From Atherinomorus stipes (Eukaryota > Chordata > Actinopteri > Atheriniformes > Atherinidae): DNA of 64,000 bases. The position numbers and the translations under genes were made by a program. The notes beneath the pieces are model-generated. The model saw only the letters and a program-made list of their open reading frames with translations, did not search any database and was not told where the DNA came from. Each line of letters begins with the position of its first letter. Within the stretch, counting starts at the first letter, position 1. Of the stretch, positions 45,247-56,500 are shown piece by piece. Where the stretch lies: assembly GCA_023101725.1 (NCBI GenBank), contig JALJCO010009028.1, positions 1 to 64,000 on the forward strand, written 5' to 3'.

Positions 45247-47037
45247 CGAAACTTCCTGCAGTTCCTCACAGCTGGGATCAGTCTCCGTCGTCCTGCATAT
45301 GTAGTGTTGTACTTCTCCAGGTCCAACTCATCCAGAACCTCCTCTGACATCTGCAGCATGTAGGCCAGAGCTGAGCAGTGGATCTCTGAGAGTTTCTTCT
45401 CTGATCTGTTCTCTGACTTCAGGAACTTTTGGATCTCCTGATAAACTGAGAAGTCGTTCATCTCCATCAGACAGTGGAAGATGTTGATGCTTCTGTCAGG
45501 AGAGATGTCATACGCGTTCATCCTCTTCAGGTTTGTGATGGTTCTCTGGATGGTTTCTGGACTGGTCTCTGTCTGACCCAACAGGCCTGCTAAGAGTCTC
45601 TGATTGGACTGCAGAGAGAGGCCATGAAGGAAGCGAGCAAACAGATCCAGGTGGCCGTTTTCACTTTGAAGAGATACTTCCATCATTCTCTCCAGGAAAT
45701 CTTCTGGAGATGAGTTGCTGTATCCTGAACCCAGGAAGCTCTCCACCACCTCCATCTCCTCGTTCATGTAACAGTACATCATGTAGACTGCAGCCAGAAA
45801 CTCCTGAACACTCAGATGAACGAAGCAGTAAACTGGTTTCTGGAAGATCACACACTCTCTTCTGAAGATCTCAGTACAAACTCCTGAGAACACCGAGGCC
45901 TCTGTGACATCCAGACCACACTGGTCCAGGTCTTCTTGGTAGAACATGATGTTTCCTTTCTCTAGATGTTCCAACGCCAGCCTCCCCAGCTTCAGAAGAA
46001 CGTCCCTGTCAGCCTCCGTCAGCTCCTGTGGACTCGTCTCACGTCCCTCATGGTACTTGTTCTTCTTCCTCTTTGTCTGGACCATCAGGAAGTGTGAGAA
46101 CATGTCCGTCGTGGTCTTGGGCAGCTCTCCTCTCTGCTCTGTGGTCAGCATGTCCTCCAGAACTGTAGCTGTGATCCAGCAGAAGACTGGGATTCCACAC
46201 ATGATGTGGAGGCTCCTGGAGGTCTTCATGTGGGAGATGATTCTGCTGGACATCTCTTCATCACTGAACCTCCTCCTGAAGTACTCCTCCTTCTGGACAT
46301 CAGTGAAGCCTCGGACTTCTGTGACCCTGTCCACACATGTAGGAGGGATCTGATTGGCTGCTGCAGGTCTGGAAGTGATCCAGATGAGAGCCGAGGGCAG
46401 CAGATTCCCCTTGATGAGGTTTGTCAGCAGCACGTTGACTGAAGACTTCTGTGTGACGTCAGAAACCAGCTCAGTGTTGCTGAAGTCCAGTGAAAGTCTG
46501 CTTTCATCCAGACCATCAAAGATGAAGAGAAGTTTGCAGACAGCCAGCTGCTCTGCTGGGATCTTCTGGAACGTTGGATGGAAAACACGGAGCAGCTGGA
46601 GAAGACTGTACTCATCATCTCTGATCAAGTTCAGCTCCCTGAATGAAAGCAGGACCACCACACTGACATCCTGGTTCTCCAAGCCCTCTGCCCAGTCCAG
46701 AGTGAACTTCTGCACTGAGAAGGTTTTCCAGCACCAGCGACGCCGTTGGTCAGAACCACTCTGATTGGTCCAGGTTGGTCAGGTAAGGCTTTAAAGATGT
46801 CCTGGCACCTGATTGGACCGTCATGGAGGGTGTTGATCTTGGAGATTTTCTCCAGCTGCCTCACCTCATGTTGGGTATTAACCTCTTCACTCTGTCCCTC
46901 TGTGATGAAGAGCTCAGTGTAGATCCTGTTGAGGAGGGTTCTACTTCCTGTTTCATCACTTCCTTCAGTCACATGTTCACATCTCCTCCTCAGACTGATC
47001 TGATGTTCATGTAAAACCTCCTGCAGACCGACATCTG
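45247..47037 (-). pseudogene. FISNA-NACHT exon of an NLRC3-like receptor, frameshifted in the P-loop
   Basis: This is the single large exon typical of fish NLRs (about 1.8 kb), from a TTTCCAG acceptor to TTTCG|GTGAGT. It starts with the FISNA domain (ISLRRRCEHVTEG, LNRIYTELFITEG, HEVRQLEKI), then the Walker A region GVAGAGK. There, one A is missing in a run (plus strand TTTT at 46724-46727; related genes have GKT), and the next 490 codons are in another frame. These hold Walker B ([12 protein letters not shown]), sensor ITSRPAAA, the winged-helix region ([17 protein letters not shown]) and a good C-terminal end. NACHT binds ATP and drives oligomerisation. Apart from that base the exon is fully open. 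Confidence 0.9.
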
Positions 47038-47588
47038 CTGGAAACAAGAACAAAGAGACCAAAAGAAAAAGAAATCAGATCAGATCCATCAGAATTTGCT
47101 CTCTCTCTCTTTTCCCAGCAGGATGTTTTTTCCTTCAGCCTCACAGTAAAGTCATCAGGAAACAGGAAAACTGTCTTTTCTGTCATGTGCTGGATCAGGA
47201 CTTTAGCTGTTGTGGTTCTGCTTGGAGGAACTCCAGCAGGAGAAACTGACTGTCTAACACTTAGTAAACAGCCTGCATGGTGGTCTCCTCACAGTGAGGG
47301 ACTTATAGGACAGGGGGTCGGTTCAGGGGTCTTTGGAGGATGAAAGCTGATTCTAGCTGCTCTGATTGGCCCTGAAAGCTGATTGGTTCATGAACACAGA
47401 GACAGCTGGAGCCATCAGAAACCATCATGAAAGATAAATGAATGAATTTGGGTTTTTCTTCCAGAGAGAACACAGGACACGTCTTCCAGAAAAAGTCCGA
47501 CAGATTTCACTGAAATGATTTTTATAATGATGTGAAACATTCACCAACACGTCTGAGTTAAAAGCAGATGTGAACAGAAATATGTGAC

Positions 47589-47866
47589 CTGCTGCAGTTC
47601 TGCTCTGACCGGATGTCTGCAGTCCAGTTCTGCTTCTGGGTCTTTGTCCACACTGGGGACAGGAGGAGCCTCCTGATGAAGCAGACTGGTCCCAGTATGA
47701 GCTGATGCAGCGTTTGCAGAACCAGTGTCCACAGCTGGTAGAGACGGGATCTTTCAGGACGTCCCCACATAAAGGACAGCGGGACAGCTGCTCCTCCTCA
47801 CAGACATCACTCCTCTTCCTCCTGTGAAGACATTTCTTCATCACTAAAATGATTTTCTGACTGTTG
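47589..47866 (-). CDS. RING-finger exon of the NLRC3-like receptor
   Basis: The exon encodes a C3HC4 RING: CPLCGDVLKDPVSTSCGHWF, then CKRC and CPQCGQR. KKCLHRRKRSDVCEEEQLS precedes it. Many fish NLRs carry such a RING exon just upstream of FISNA-NACHT, and it may give E3 ubiquitin ligase activity. A CAG|GTCACA donor lies at 47589; the acceptor is one of two AGs, so the 5' edge may be 47866 or 47856. All eight zinc ligands are present. It lies about 550 bp upstream of the NACHT exon. Confidence 0.8.
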
Positions 47867-47869
47867 CTG

Positions 47870-48990
47870 AAAATATCAGGATGTGTGGACAAAGTCCAGA
47901 AGCTGTGACGTCCCAGAGGACAGAAAAAGACGTTCCAGCTTTCTGTTTGGATCCAGCATTCAGTCTGTGATGATTTCAGCTGCTTCAAAACACCAACAAA
48001 CATCTTTTTTCTCTCTGACTGATTAAACAGCGAGTCATCTGCCTGCAGGTTGATGTTAAAACAAACTCTGAACTTCCTGCAGCATCTGACATGTTTCCTC
48101 TGACTATGTTCAGGTTATATGGAGACATCACTGCTTCATGAATGTGAGATGATGAGAAAATAACAGCTGAAAAAAGATCAGACAGAAACGAAATGATCAC
48201 TGAAACATGAAGATTGTTCAGGATTACTGGAGCTGCTGAGCTCTGATCAATGAATGACTTTAATTAGTTTGATACTGAAATATTATAATAATGCTAATCG
48301 TTTTATTTTGCGTGTTGTACATGCTGTTGTTTTGCACATACATTCCTTCTAATCAGAGGTGGACATACCTGTAGTCCAGGAGGTAAAAATCCTGTCCAGC
48401 AGTTGTTCCAACTGATCACTGAAGCAGCTGAATTTAATCAGCACAGCTCCTCTACCAGGTTGATGAGCCCATTAATGAAAACATCTGTTCTAAATGTACA
48501 GGCAGATCCAGAAACATGGCAGCATTTTTATTTTATGGTTCCTGTGCTTATAATTCCTCTGAGTGCTGCTTTCTCTTTGCTGCTGAAATCCTGTAAATTT
48601 CCCCACATGGAAAGAATAAAAGATGATCTCATTTTATCTCAAACATACAATTCAGACAGAATTATTCTTCACTAATTAGTTTGTTTTCCTAAAAGGTAAA
48701 AAAAAAGAATAAATAAGATCAAAGTCTTCAGGTGATCCGTATGAACCAAACAAGCTTCTTCAATGAAGATAATGTAACTTTCTGACTAAAACTACTGTGA
48801 TGGACGGCGACCTGTCCAGGTGTACCTGCCTCTCACCTGTTAATATGCTGGAAAAGACTCCAGCTTCCAAGTCACCAGAATTTTAAATAAGTCAGATTAG
48901 AAAATGGATGAAAGGACGAACACTAAAACTACAATAAAATATCAACTAATCTCAAGACTAAAGATCCTGAACAGTCTGGTTCAGTTCTCT
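47870..48990. other. Intron, no recognisable exon
   Basis: AT-rich intronic sequence between N-terminal exons. The frame read through 48003-47870 has no similarity I recognise and is taken as intron read-through. Confidence 0.5.
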
Positions 48991-48993
48991 TAA

Positions 48994-49045
48994 TGTGAGT
49001 CTGAGGGTCCGGGTCGGTCACTGAAGTCTGGAAGTTTTCTGGTAG
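48994..49045 (-). pseudogene. Decayed duplicate of the N-terminal linker exon
   Basis: On the minus strand it reads LPDFSDRPGPSDS, close to PPDFSDGPGPSDS at the end of the exon at 49212. The upstream half is not recognisable, and the donor has become CATTAA instead of TGGTGAG. It is a dead tandem copy. Confidence 0.6.
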
Positions 49046-49211
49046 ACGATTAAATCTTCAGAGATATTTTTTGATGATCAGATAAAAGTGCTGACCTTGT
49101 TAACAGGACTTTTCACTGGTTTACACATAAATATTCACCAAAGAAACATCAGTTCTAGAGACTACAGAGAGATCAGTAAACATCCTGAAACGTCTGTTTC
49201 ATTTCTCTCAC

Positions 49212-49331
49212 CATGAGTCTGAAGGTCCAGGTCCATCACTGAAGTCTGGAGGTACTCCTTTAGACCAGTCACTCTTCATAGACAGACAGTCGGGTTCTGG
49301 AGTCTCTGTTCTCCATCTGTTGTCCAAACCT
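49212..49331 (-). CDS. N-terminal linker exon of the NLRC3-like receptor
   Basis: A 120-bp exon (TTTGCAG acceptor, CATG|GTGAG donor) is read in the frame GLDNRWRTETPEPDCLSMKS, then DWSKGVPPDFSDGPGPSDS. The C-L-S-M-K-S-D-x-S core with a following P..F.DG is the short repeat seen between the N-terminus and RING or NACHT in many fish NLRs. Its function is unknown. No start-codon exon was found to its right. Confidence 0.65.
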
Positions 49332-49339
49332 CTGCAAAC

Positions 49340-50693
49340 ACAAGCATGTTGTCATTCATATCACATCAATCAGTGAGAAGCTGATAAAAACCACTGAAGA
49401 AGCTCTGAACACACAAACTGCTGCAGAGAATCAGAAGCTTTCATGTTTGGATCAGTCCTCTTAGATCAGATTACAGCTTTTCTAGCTGACTGACATCAGA
49501 GGACACGTTTCCTCTGCAGGAACTTAACACACAGACCAGCAGCTCTGGAGGCTTCAGCTTCTGACCCCCTGAGATCCTCTGCAGGGACCAGACGTCTCAG
49601 TTATAAACATTGCATACGCACAAAACAGGGCCTGAAACTGCCGTATGTCACTTTCTATGCAAAAGATGATTTATAAAAAGCTAATTTGACAAGAGAATCT
49701 GCATCTCTCATGCAAACTGACCCATGTGTACACAGGTTTTGGAGGCTGAGGAAACTGGCAACACAGCTGCAGATAGTTGCTTGGTGGCACATGGTTCACC
49801 AGATGGTGCAAACCAGGGGCGGAGTTAGACATTGTCATCATCAGGGGCTTAGCCAACAAAAAGATTCATCGTTCGAAAGGTGATCCAGTACACCAAAAAA
49901 GTAATAACTTAATCTACCGGTGCGGGACCAAAAATGATTCAGTATTTGCCTTTATCTATCTAAAGTTTAACATGTCCTGCCCACGTTCTTTAATAATCAT
50001 ACAATGTGTTTTCATTTTAATGTATTAATGGATAACCATTAAAGTTAAAACTCAATCTTGGTGTCACACATCTTACTCAAAGAACAATACCAATACATGG
50101 CTCAGGACCAAACAAGGACTCACTGAGCAGAATTCACAGAACCAGTTATAAACCAGAACTCATTCAGAACAGCATTTACAAAACCAGGTATAACCCAGGA
50201 CTAAACCAGGACTCAGTCAGGGATATATTCATAAATTTAGGCTAAACAAAAGTATTAAAAAAAAAAAAAAAAAAACTGTTCTTAAAAATTCTACTTCACC
50301 CAAAGTAAATATGTCCTAAAATAGAATCCCTTCTTCTTTTTCTTCTTCCTCTTTTTTAAAAAAAACCTGGTTCTTGTTCCACATCTGTATTGTTCTCATT
50401 CTTGCTGTCATCTTTCCCTCTTTGTACAAACACACAAAGATCAACAAGAGCCACAAAATATTATTGTAAAAATTGACACACCACTATATTCCACACAATT
50501 CTAAGGTTATTTGTACCTTTGTTTTGGAGTTAAAACAGGTGGTAGGCTGAAACCACAATATCACCAGGTAAGGTGTTTTTGTTATGCTATATGTACAGCA
50601 TTTAAACATGACAACATCAGGAGAGCGGCCTCGGCAATGTGGGAGTTGGATGCTGGCGAGCCCTTGGTGGCTATGGGTCCCTGGCAGTTGATT
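49340..50693. other. No recognisable gene
   Basis: Probably the NLR intron or upstream flank. CAGGGGCGGAGTTAGAC at 49813 resembles a hAT terminus, but no partner end was found. A run of about 18 A lies at 50258-50275. Confidence 0.4.
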
Positions 50694-50940
50694 ACTGCGG
50701 TCAAGCCAGCCGACTCTCGTTTTCACGTAGTCAAGCCAGCCGCTCTTAGATTTTGAGTGCGCTTCTGTCGTAGGCTTTACGGTATATGCACAGAAACCAC
50801 TTCGTAGCATGAAACTACAGGGTGTTTCTCTGTTTTCTCTGAATAGATAGTTTTGTGCAGCAAAATTCCATCCCAACATTTTATATACAACTGTATATAT
50901 ATCAGAATTGGTGTATGAGTAATCATTTAGAGAAAAAAGA

Positions 50941-53260
50941 TATATTTAAAATCTATTAAGACCTAAAATTAAAAACTAATTGGTGTATCTTGGCCAGCTT
51001 GGCTGGTACTATAATCCTGACATGGTTTGGGGGTCAATAGGACATATGACCTCAAAGGTATTGAGCAAAAATGCTAATACTTACAGTAAAAAATACGTTA
51101 AAAATCTACTAAGACCTGACATAAAAAACGAATTGGTGTATCTTAGCCAGCTTGGCTGGTACTATAATCCTGACATGGTTTGGGGTCAATAGGTCACATG
51201 ACCTCAAAGGTATTGAGCAAAAAATGCTAATATTTACAGTAAAAAATACATTAAAAATCTACTAAGACCGAAAATGACATATAAATTGGTGTATCTTGGC
51301 CAGGTTGGGTAGTACTATAATCCTGACATGGTTTGGGGTCAATAGGACATATCACCTCAAAGGTATTGAGCAAAAATGCTAATATTTACAGTAAAAAACC
51401 CATTAAAAATCTATAAAGACCTAAAATCAAAAACTAATTGGTGTGTCTTGGCCAGCCTGAGTAGTACTATAATCCTAACCTGGTTTGGGGTCAATAGGTC
51501 ACATGACCTTAAAGGTATTGAGAAAATATGCTAATATTTACAGTAAAAAATACATTAAAAATCTACTAAGACCTAAAATAAAAAACGAATTGGTGTATCT
51601 TGGCCAGCTTGGCTGGTTCTATAATCCTGACATGGTTTGGGGTCAATAGGTCACATGACCTTAAAGGTATTGAGCAAAAATGTGAATACTTACAGTAAAA
51701 AATACATTTAAAATCTATAAAGACCTAAAATAGAAAACTAATTGGTGTATCTTGGCCAGCCTGAGTAGTACTATAATCGTGACCTGGTTTGGGGTCAATA
51801 GGTCACATGACCTCAAAGGTATTGAGCAAAAATGCTAATATTTACAATAAAAAATACATTATTAATCTATAAAGACATTTAATAGAAAAATAATTAGTGT
51901 ATCTTGGCCAGCTTGGTTAGTAGTATAATCCCAACATGGTTTGGGGTCAATAAGTCACATGACCTCAAAGGTATTAAGCAAAAATGCTCATATTTACAGT
52001 AAAAAATACATTTAATATCTACTAAGACCTGAAATCAAAAACTAATTGGTGTATCTTGGCCAGCTTGGCCGGTACTATAATCCTGACATGGTTTGGGGTC
52101 AATAGGTCACATGACCTCAAAGGTATTGAGCAAAAATGCTAATATTTACGGTAAAAAGTACATTAAAAACCTATAAAAACCTAAAATAACAAATTAATTG
52201 GTGTACCTTGGCCAGGTTGGGTAGTACTATAATCCTGACATGGTTTGGGGTCAATAGGTCACATGACCTCAAAGGTATTGAGCAAAAATGCTAATATTTA
52301 CAGTAAAAAAATACATTAAAAATCTATAAAGACCTAAAATCAAAAACTAATTGGTGTATCTTGGCCAGGTTGGGTAGTACTATAATCCTGACATGGTTAA
52401 GGGTCAATAGGTCATATAACCTCAAAGGTATTGAGCAAAAATGCTAATATTTACAGTAAAAAATACATTAAAAATCAATAAAGACCTAAAATCAAAAACT
52501 AATTGGTGTATCTTAGCCAGGTTGGGTAGTACTATAATCGTGACCTGGTTTGGGGTCAATAAGTCACATGACCTCAAAGGTATTGAGCAAAAATGCTAAT
52601 ATTTACAGTAAAAAATACATTAAAAATCTATAAAGACCTAAAATAGAAAACTAATTGGTGTATCTTGGCCAGCCTGAGTAGTACTATAATCGTGACCTGG
52701 TTTGGGGTCAATAGGTCACATGACCTCAAAGGTATTGAGCAAAATGCTAATATTTACAATAAAAAATACATTATTAATCTATAAAGACCTTTAATAGAAA
52801 AATAATTAGTGTATCTTGGCCAGCTTGGTTAGTAGTATAATCCTGACATGGTTTGGGGTCAATAAGTCACATGACCTCAAAGGTATTAAGCAAAAATGCT
52901 CATATTTACAGTAAAAAATACATTTAATATCTACTAAGACCTGAAATCAAAAACTAATTGGTGTATCTTGGCCAGCTTGGCCGGTACTATAATCCTGACA
53001 TGGTTTGGGGTCAATAGGTCACATGACCTCAAAGGTATTGAGCAAAAATGCTAATATTTACGGTAAAAAGTACATTAAAAACCTATAAAAACCTAAAATA
53101 ACAAATTAATTGGTGTACCTTGGCCAGGTTGGGTAGTACTATAATCCTGACATGGTTTGGGGTCAATAGGTCACATGACCTCAAAGGTATTGAGCAAAAA
53201 TGCTAATATTTACAGTAAAAACTACATTAAAAATATATAAAGACCTAAAATAAAAAATTA
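50941..53260 (+). repeat. Left satellite array, about 15 units of ~152 bp
   Basis: Each unit contains TTGGTGTATCTTGGCCAG, ACTATAATCCTGACATGG, TTTGGGGTCAATAGGTCACA, TGACCTCAAAGGTATTGAGC and an AT-rich ATTTACAGTAAAAAATACAT tail. Spacing between successive TGGTGTA motifs is 152-153 bp. A six-unit block (about 51720-52320) is repeated 913 bp later. Confidence 0.95.
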
Positions 53261-53269
53261 AGTTGTGTT

Positions 53270-53479
53270 TTGCTTAATAGTGCACAGATGATAGAGAATG
53301 GAGAGATTTTTTTAACAAAGTGTATTGAAAAAGTCCAATTGACAAAACAAGCTGCAAAACATGCAACCCACAACGATATTCCAAAGCTACATAATGAAAA
53401 AGAAGGTGCTCATCAAGCAGTTGCTTTCATTGTTGCCAAGTCCCCTTGTTATGATAACAAGGGGACTTGGCAACACTGA
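53270..53479 (+). CDS. Short open frame in the unique centre of the foldback element
   Basis: A 69-codon frame starts MLNSAQMIENGEIFLTKCIE and continues through QAAKHATHNDIPKLHNEKEG to AFIVAKSPC, where it enters the palindrome. The composition is protein-like and rich in charged residues, unlike the arrays. I do not recognise the family. It could be a remnant of a captured gene or of the element's own protein. Confidence 0.3.
   Translation: MLNSAQMIENGEIFLTKCIEKVQLTKQAAKHATHNDIPKLHNEKEGAHQAVAFIVAKSPCYDNKGTWQH
53432..53474. repeat. Perfect 21-bp inverted repeat with a 1-nt spacer
   Basis: The arm GTTGCCAAGTCCCC... (53432-53452) is followed by one G and then its exact reverse complement (53454-53474). 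It lies near the symmetry centre of the foldback element. Confidence 0.95.
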
Positions 53480-53540
53480 AGGAAACTGCTGGACAATTTG
53501 AGGTCGTCTGACCAACAGTGTTAAAAACTGAGCAATAGGC

Positions 53541-56500
53541 TACAACATAGGTCTTTATAGATTTTATTGCATTTTTTGCTGTAAATATGAGCAATTTTGC
53601 TCAATAGCTTTGAGGTCATGTGACCTATTGACCAAAAACAAGGTCAGGATTATAGTACTACCCAAGCAGGTCAACATACACCAATTTGTGCTTGATTTTA
53701 GGTCTTAATAGATTTTTAAAAAATTTTTTTAACTGTAAAAATTTGCATTTTATCTCGATAACTTTGAGGTCATGTGACCTAATGACCCTAAACCATGTCA
53801 GGATTATAGTACTACCCAACCTGGCCAAGATACACCAATTAGTTTTTGATTTTAGGTCTTTATAGATTTTTAATGTATTTTTTACTGTAAATATTAGCAT
53901 TTTTGCTCAATACCTTTGAGGTTATATGACCTATTGACCCTAAACCATGTCAGGATTATAGTACTACCCAACCTGGCCAAGATACACCAATTTGTGCTTG
54001 ATTTTAGGTCTTTATTGATTTTTAATGTATTTTTTACTGTAAATATGAGCATTTTTGCTCAATACCTTTGAGGTCATGTGACCTATTGACCCTAAACCAG
54101 GTCAAGATTATAGTACTACCCAACCTGGCCAAGGTACACCAATTTATATGTCATTTTCTGTATTAATAGATTTTTTTAAATGTATATTTTACTGTAAATA
54201 TTAGCATTTTTGCTCAATAATTTTGAGGTCATGTGACTTATTGACCCCAAACCATGTCAGGATTATAGTACTTCCCAACCTGGCTAAGATACACCAATTA
54301 GTTTTTGATTTTAGGTCTTTATTGATTTTTAATGTATTTTTTACCGTAAATATTAGCATTTTTGCTCAATACCTTTGAGGTTATATGACCTATTGACCCT
54401 AAACCATGTCAGGATTATAGTACTACCCAACCTGGCCAAGATACACCAATTTGTGCTTGATTTTAGGTCTTTATTGATTTTCAATGTATTTTTTACTGTA
54501 AATATGAGCATTTTTGCTCAATACCTTTGAGGTCATGTGACCTATTGACCCTAAACCATGTCAGGATTATAGTACTACCCAACCTGGCCAAGATACACCA
54601 ATTAGTTTTTGATTTTAGGTCTTTATAGATTTTTAATGTATTTTTTACTGTAAATATTAGCATTTTTGCTCAATACCTTTGAGGTCATGTGACCTAATGA
54701 CCCTAAACCATGTCAGGATTATAGTACTACCCAACCTGGCCAAGATACACCAATTAGTTTTTGATTTTAGGTCTTTATAGATTTTTAATGTATTTTTTAC
54801 TGTAAATATTAGCATTTTTGCTCAATACCTTTGAGGTTGTATGACCTATTGACCCCAAACCAGGTCACGATTATAGTACTACCCAACCTGGCCAAGATAC
54901 ACCAATTAGTTTTTGATTTTAGGTCTTTATAGATTTTTAATGTATTTTTTACTGTAAATATTAGCATCTTTGCTCAATACCTTTGAGGTTATATGACCTA
55001 TTGACCCCAAACCAGGTCACGATTATAGTACTACCCAACCTGGCCAAGATACACCAATTAGTTTTTGATTTTAGGTCTTTATTGATTTTTAATGTATTTT
55101 TTACCGTAAATATTAGCATTTTTGCTCAATACCTTTGAGGTTATATGACCTATTGACCCCAAACCAGGTCACGATTATAGTACTACACAACCTGGCCAAG
55201 ATACACCAATTAGTTTTTGATTTTAGGTCTTTATAGATTTTTAATGTATTTTTTACTGTAAATATTAGCATTTTTGCTCAATACCTTTGAGGTCATGTGA
55301 CCTAATGACCCTAAACCATGTCAGGATTATAGTACTACCCAACCTGGCCAAGATACACCAATTTGTGCTTGATTTTAGGTCTTTATAGATTTTTAATGTA
55401 TTTTTTACTGTAAATATTAGCATTTTTGCTCAATACCTTTGAGGTCATGTGACTTATTGACCCCAAACCAGGTCACGATTATAGTACTACCCAACCTGGC
55501 TAAGATACACCAATTAGTTTTTGATTTTAGGTCTTTATTGATTTTTAATGTATTTTTTACCGTAAATATTAGCATTTTTGCTCAATACCTTTGAGGTTAT
55601 ATGACCTATTGACCCTTAACCATGTCAGGATTATAGTACTACCCAACCTGGCCAAGATACACCAATTAGTTTTTGATTTTAGGTCTTTATAGATTTTTAA
55701 TGTATTTTTTTACTGTAAATATTAGCATTTTTGCTCAATACCTTTGAGGTCATGTGACCTATTGACCCCAAACCATGTCAGGATTATAGTACTACCCAAC
55801 CTGGCCAAGGTACACCAATTAATTTTTTATTTTAGGTCTTTATATATTTTTAATGTATTTTTTACTGTAAATATTAGCATTTTTGCTCAATACCTTTGAG
55901 GTCAAATGTCCTATTGACCCTAAACCATGTCAGGATTATAGTACTACCCAACCTGGCCAGGGTACACCAATTAATTTTTTATTTTAGGTCTTTATATATT
56001 TTTAATGTATTTTTTACCGTAAATATTAGCATTTTTGCTCAATACCTTTGAGGTTATATGACCTATTGACCCCAAACCATGTCACGATTATCGCACTACT
56101 CAAGCTGGCCAAGATACACCAATTAGTTTTTGATTTTCGGTCTTTATAGATTTTTAATGTATTTTTTTACTGTAAATATTAGCATTTTTGCTCAATACCT
56201 TTGAGGTCATGTGACCTAATGACCCTAAACCATGTCAGGATTATAGTACTACCCAACCTGGCCAAGATACACCAATTAGTTTTTGATTTTAGGTCTTTAT
56301 AGATTTTTAATGTATTTTTTACTGTAAATATTAGCATTTTTGCTCAATACCTTTGAGGTTGAATGACCTATTGACCCCAAACCAGGTCACGATTATAGTA
56401 CTACCCAACCTGACCAAGATACACCAATTAGTTTTTGATTTTAGGTCTTTATAGATTTTTTATGTATTTTTTACTGTAAATATTAGCATCTTTGCTCAAT

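Noticed and set aside
48403..48675. 90-codon plus-strand frame in the NLR intron
   Set aside because: No similarity recognised, no splice or promoter context, and it lies antisense in an intron.
49813..49850. hAT-like terminus CAGGGGCGGAGTTAG
   Set aside because: No partner end and no target duplication were found.
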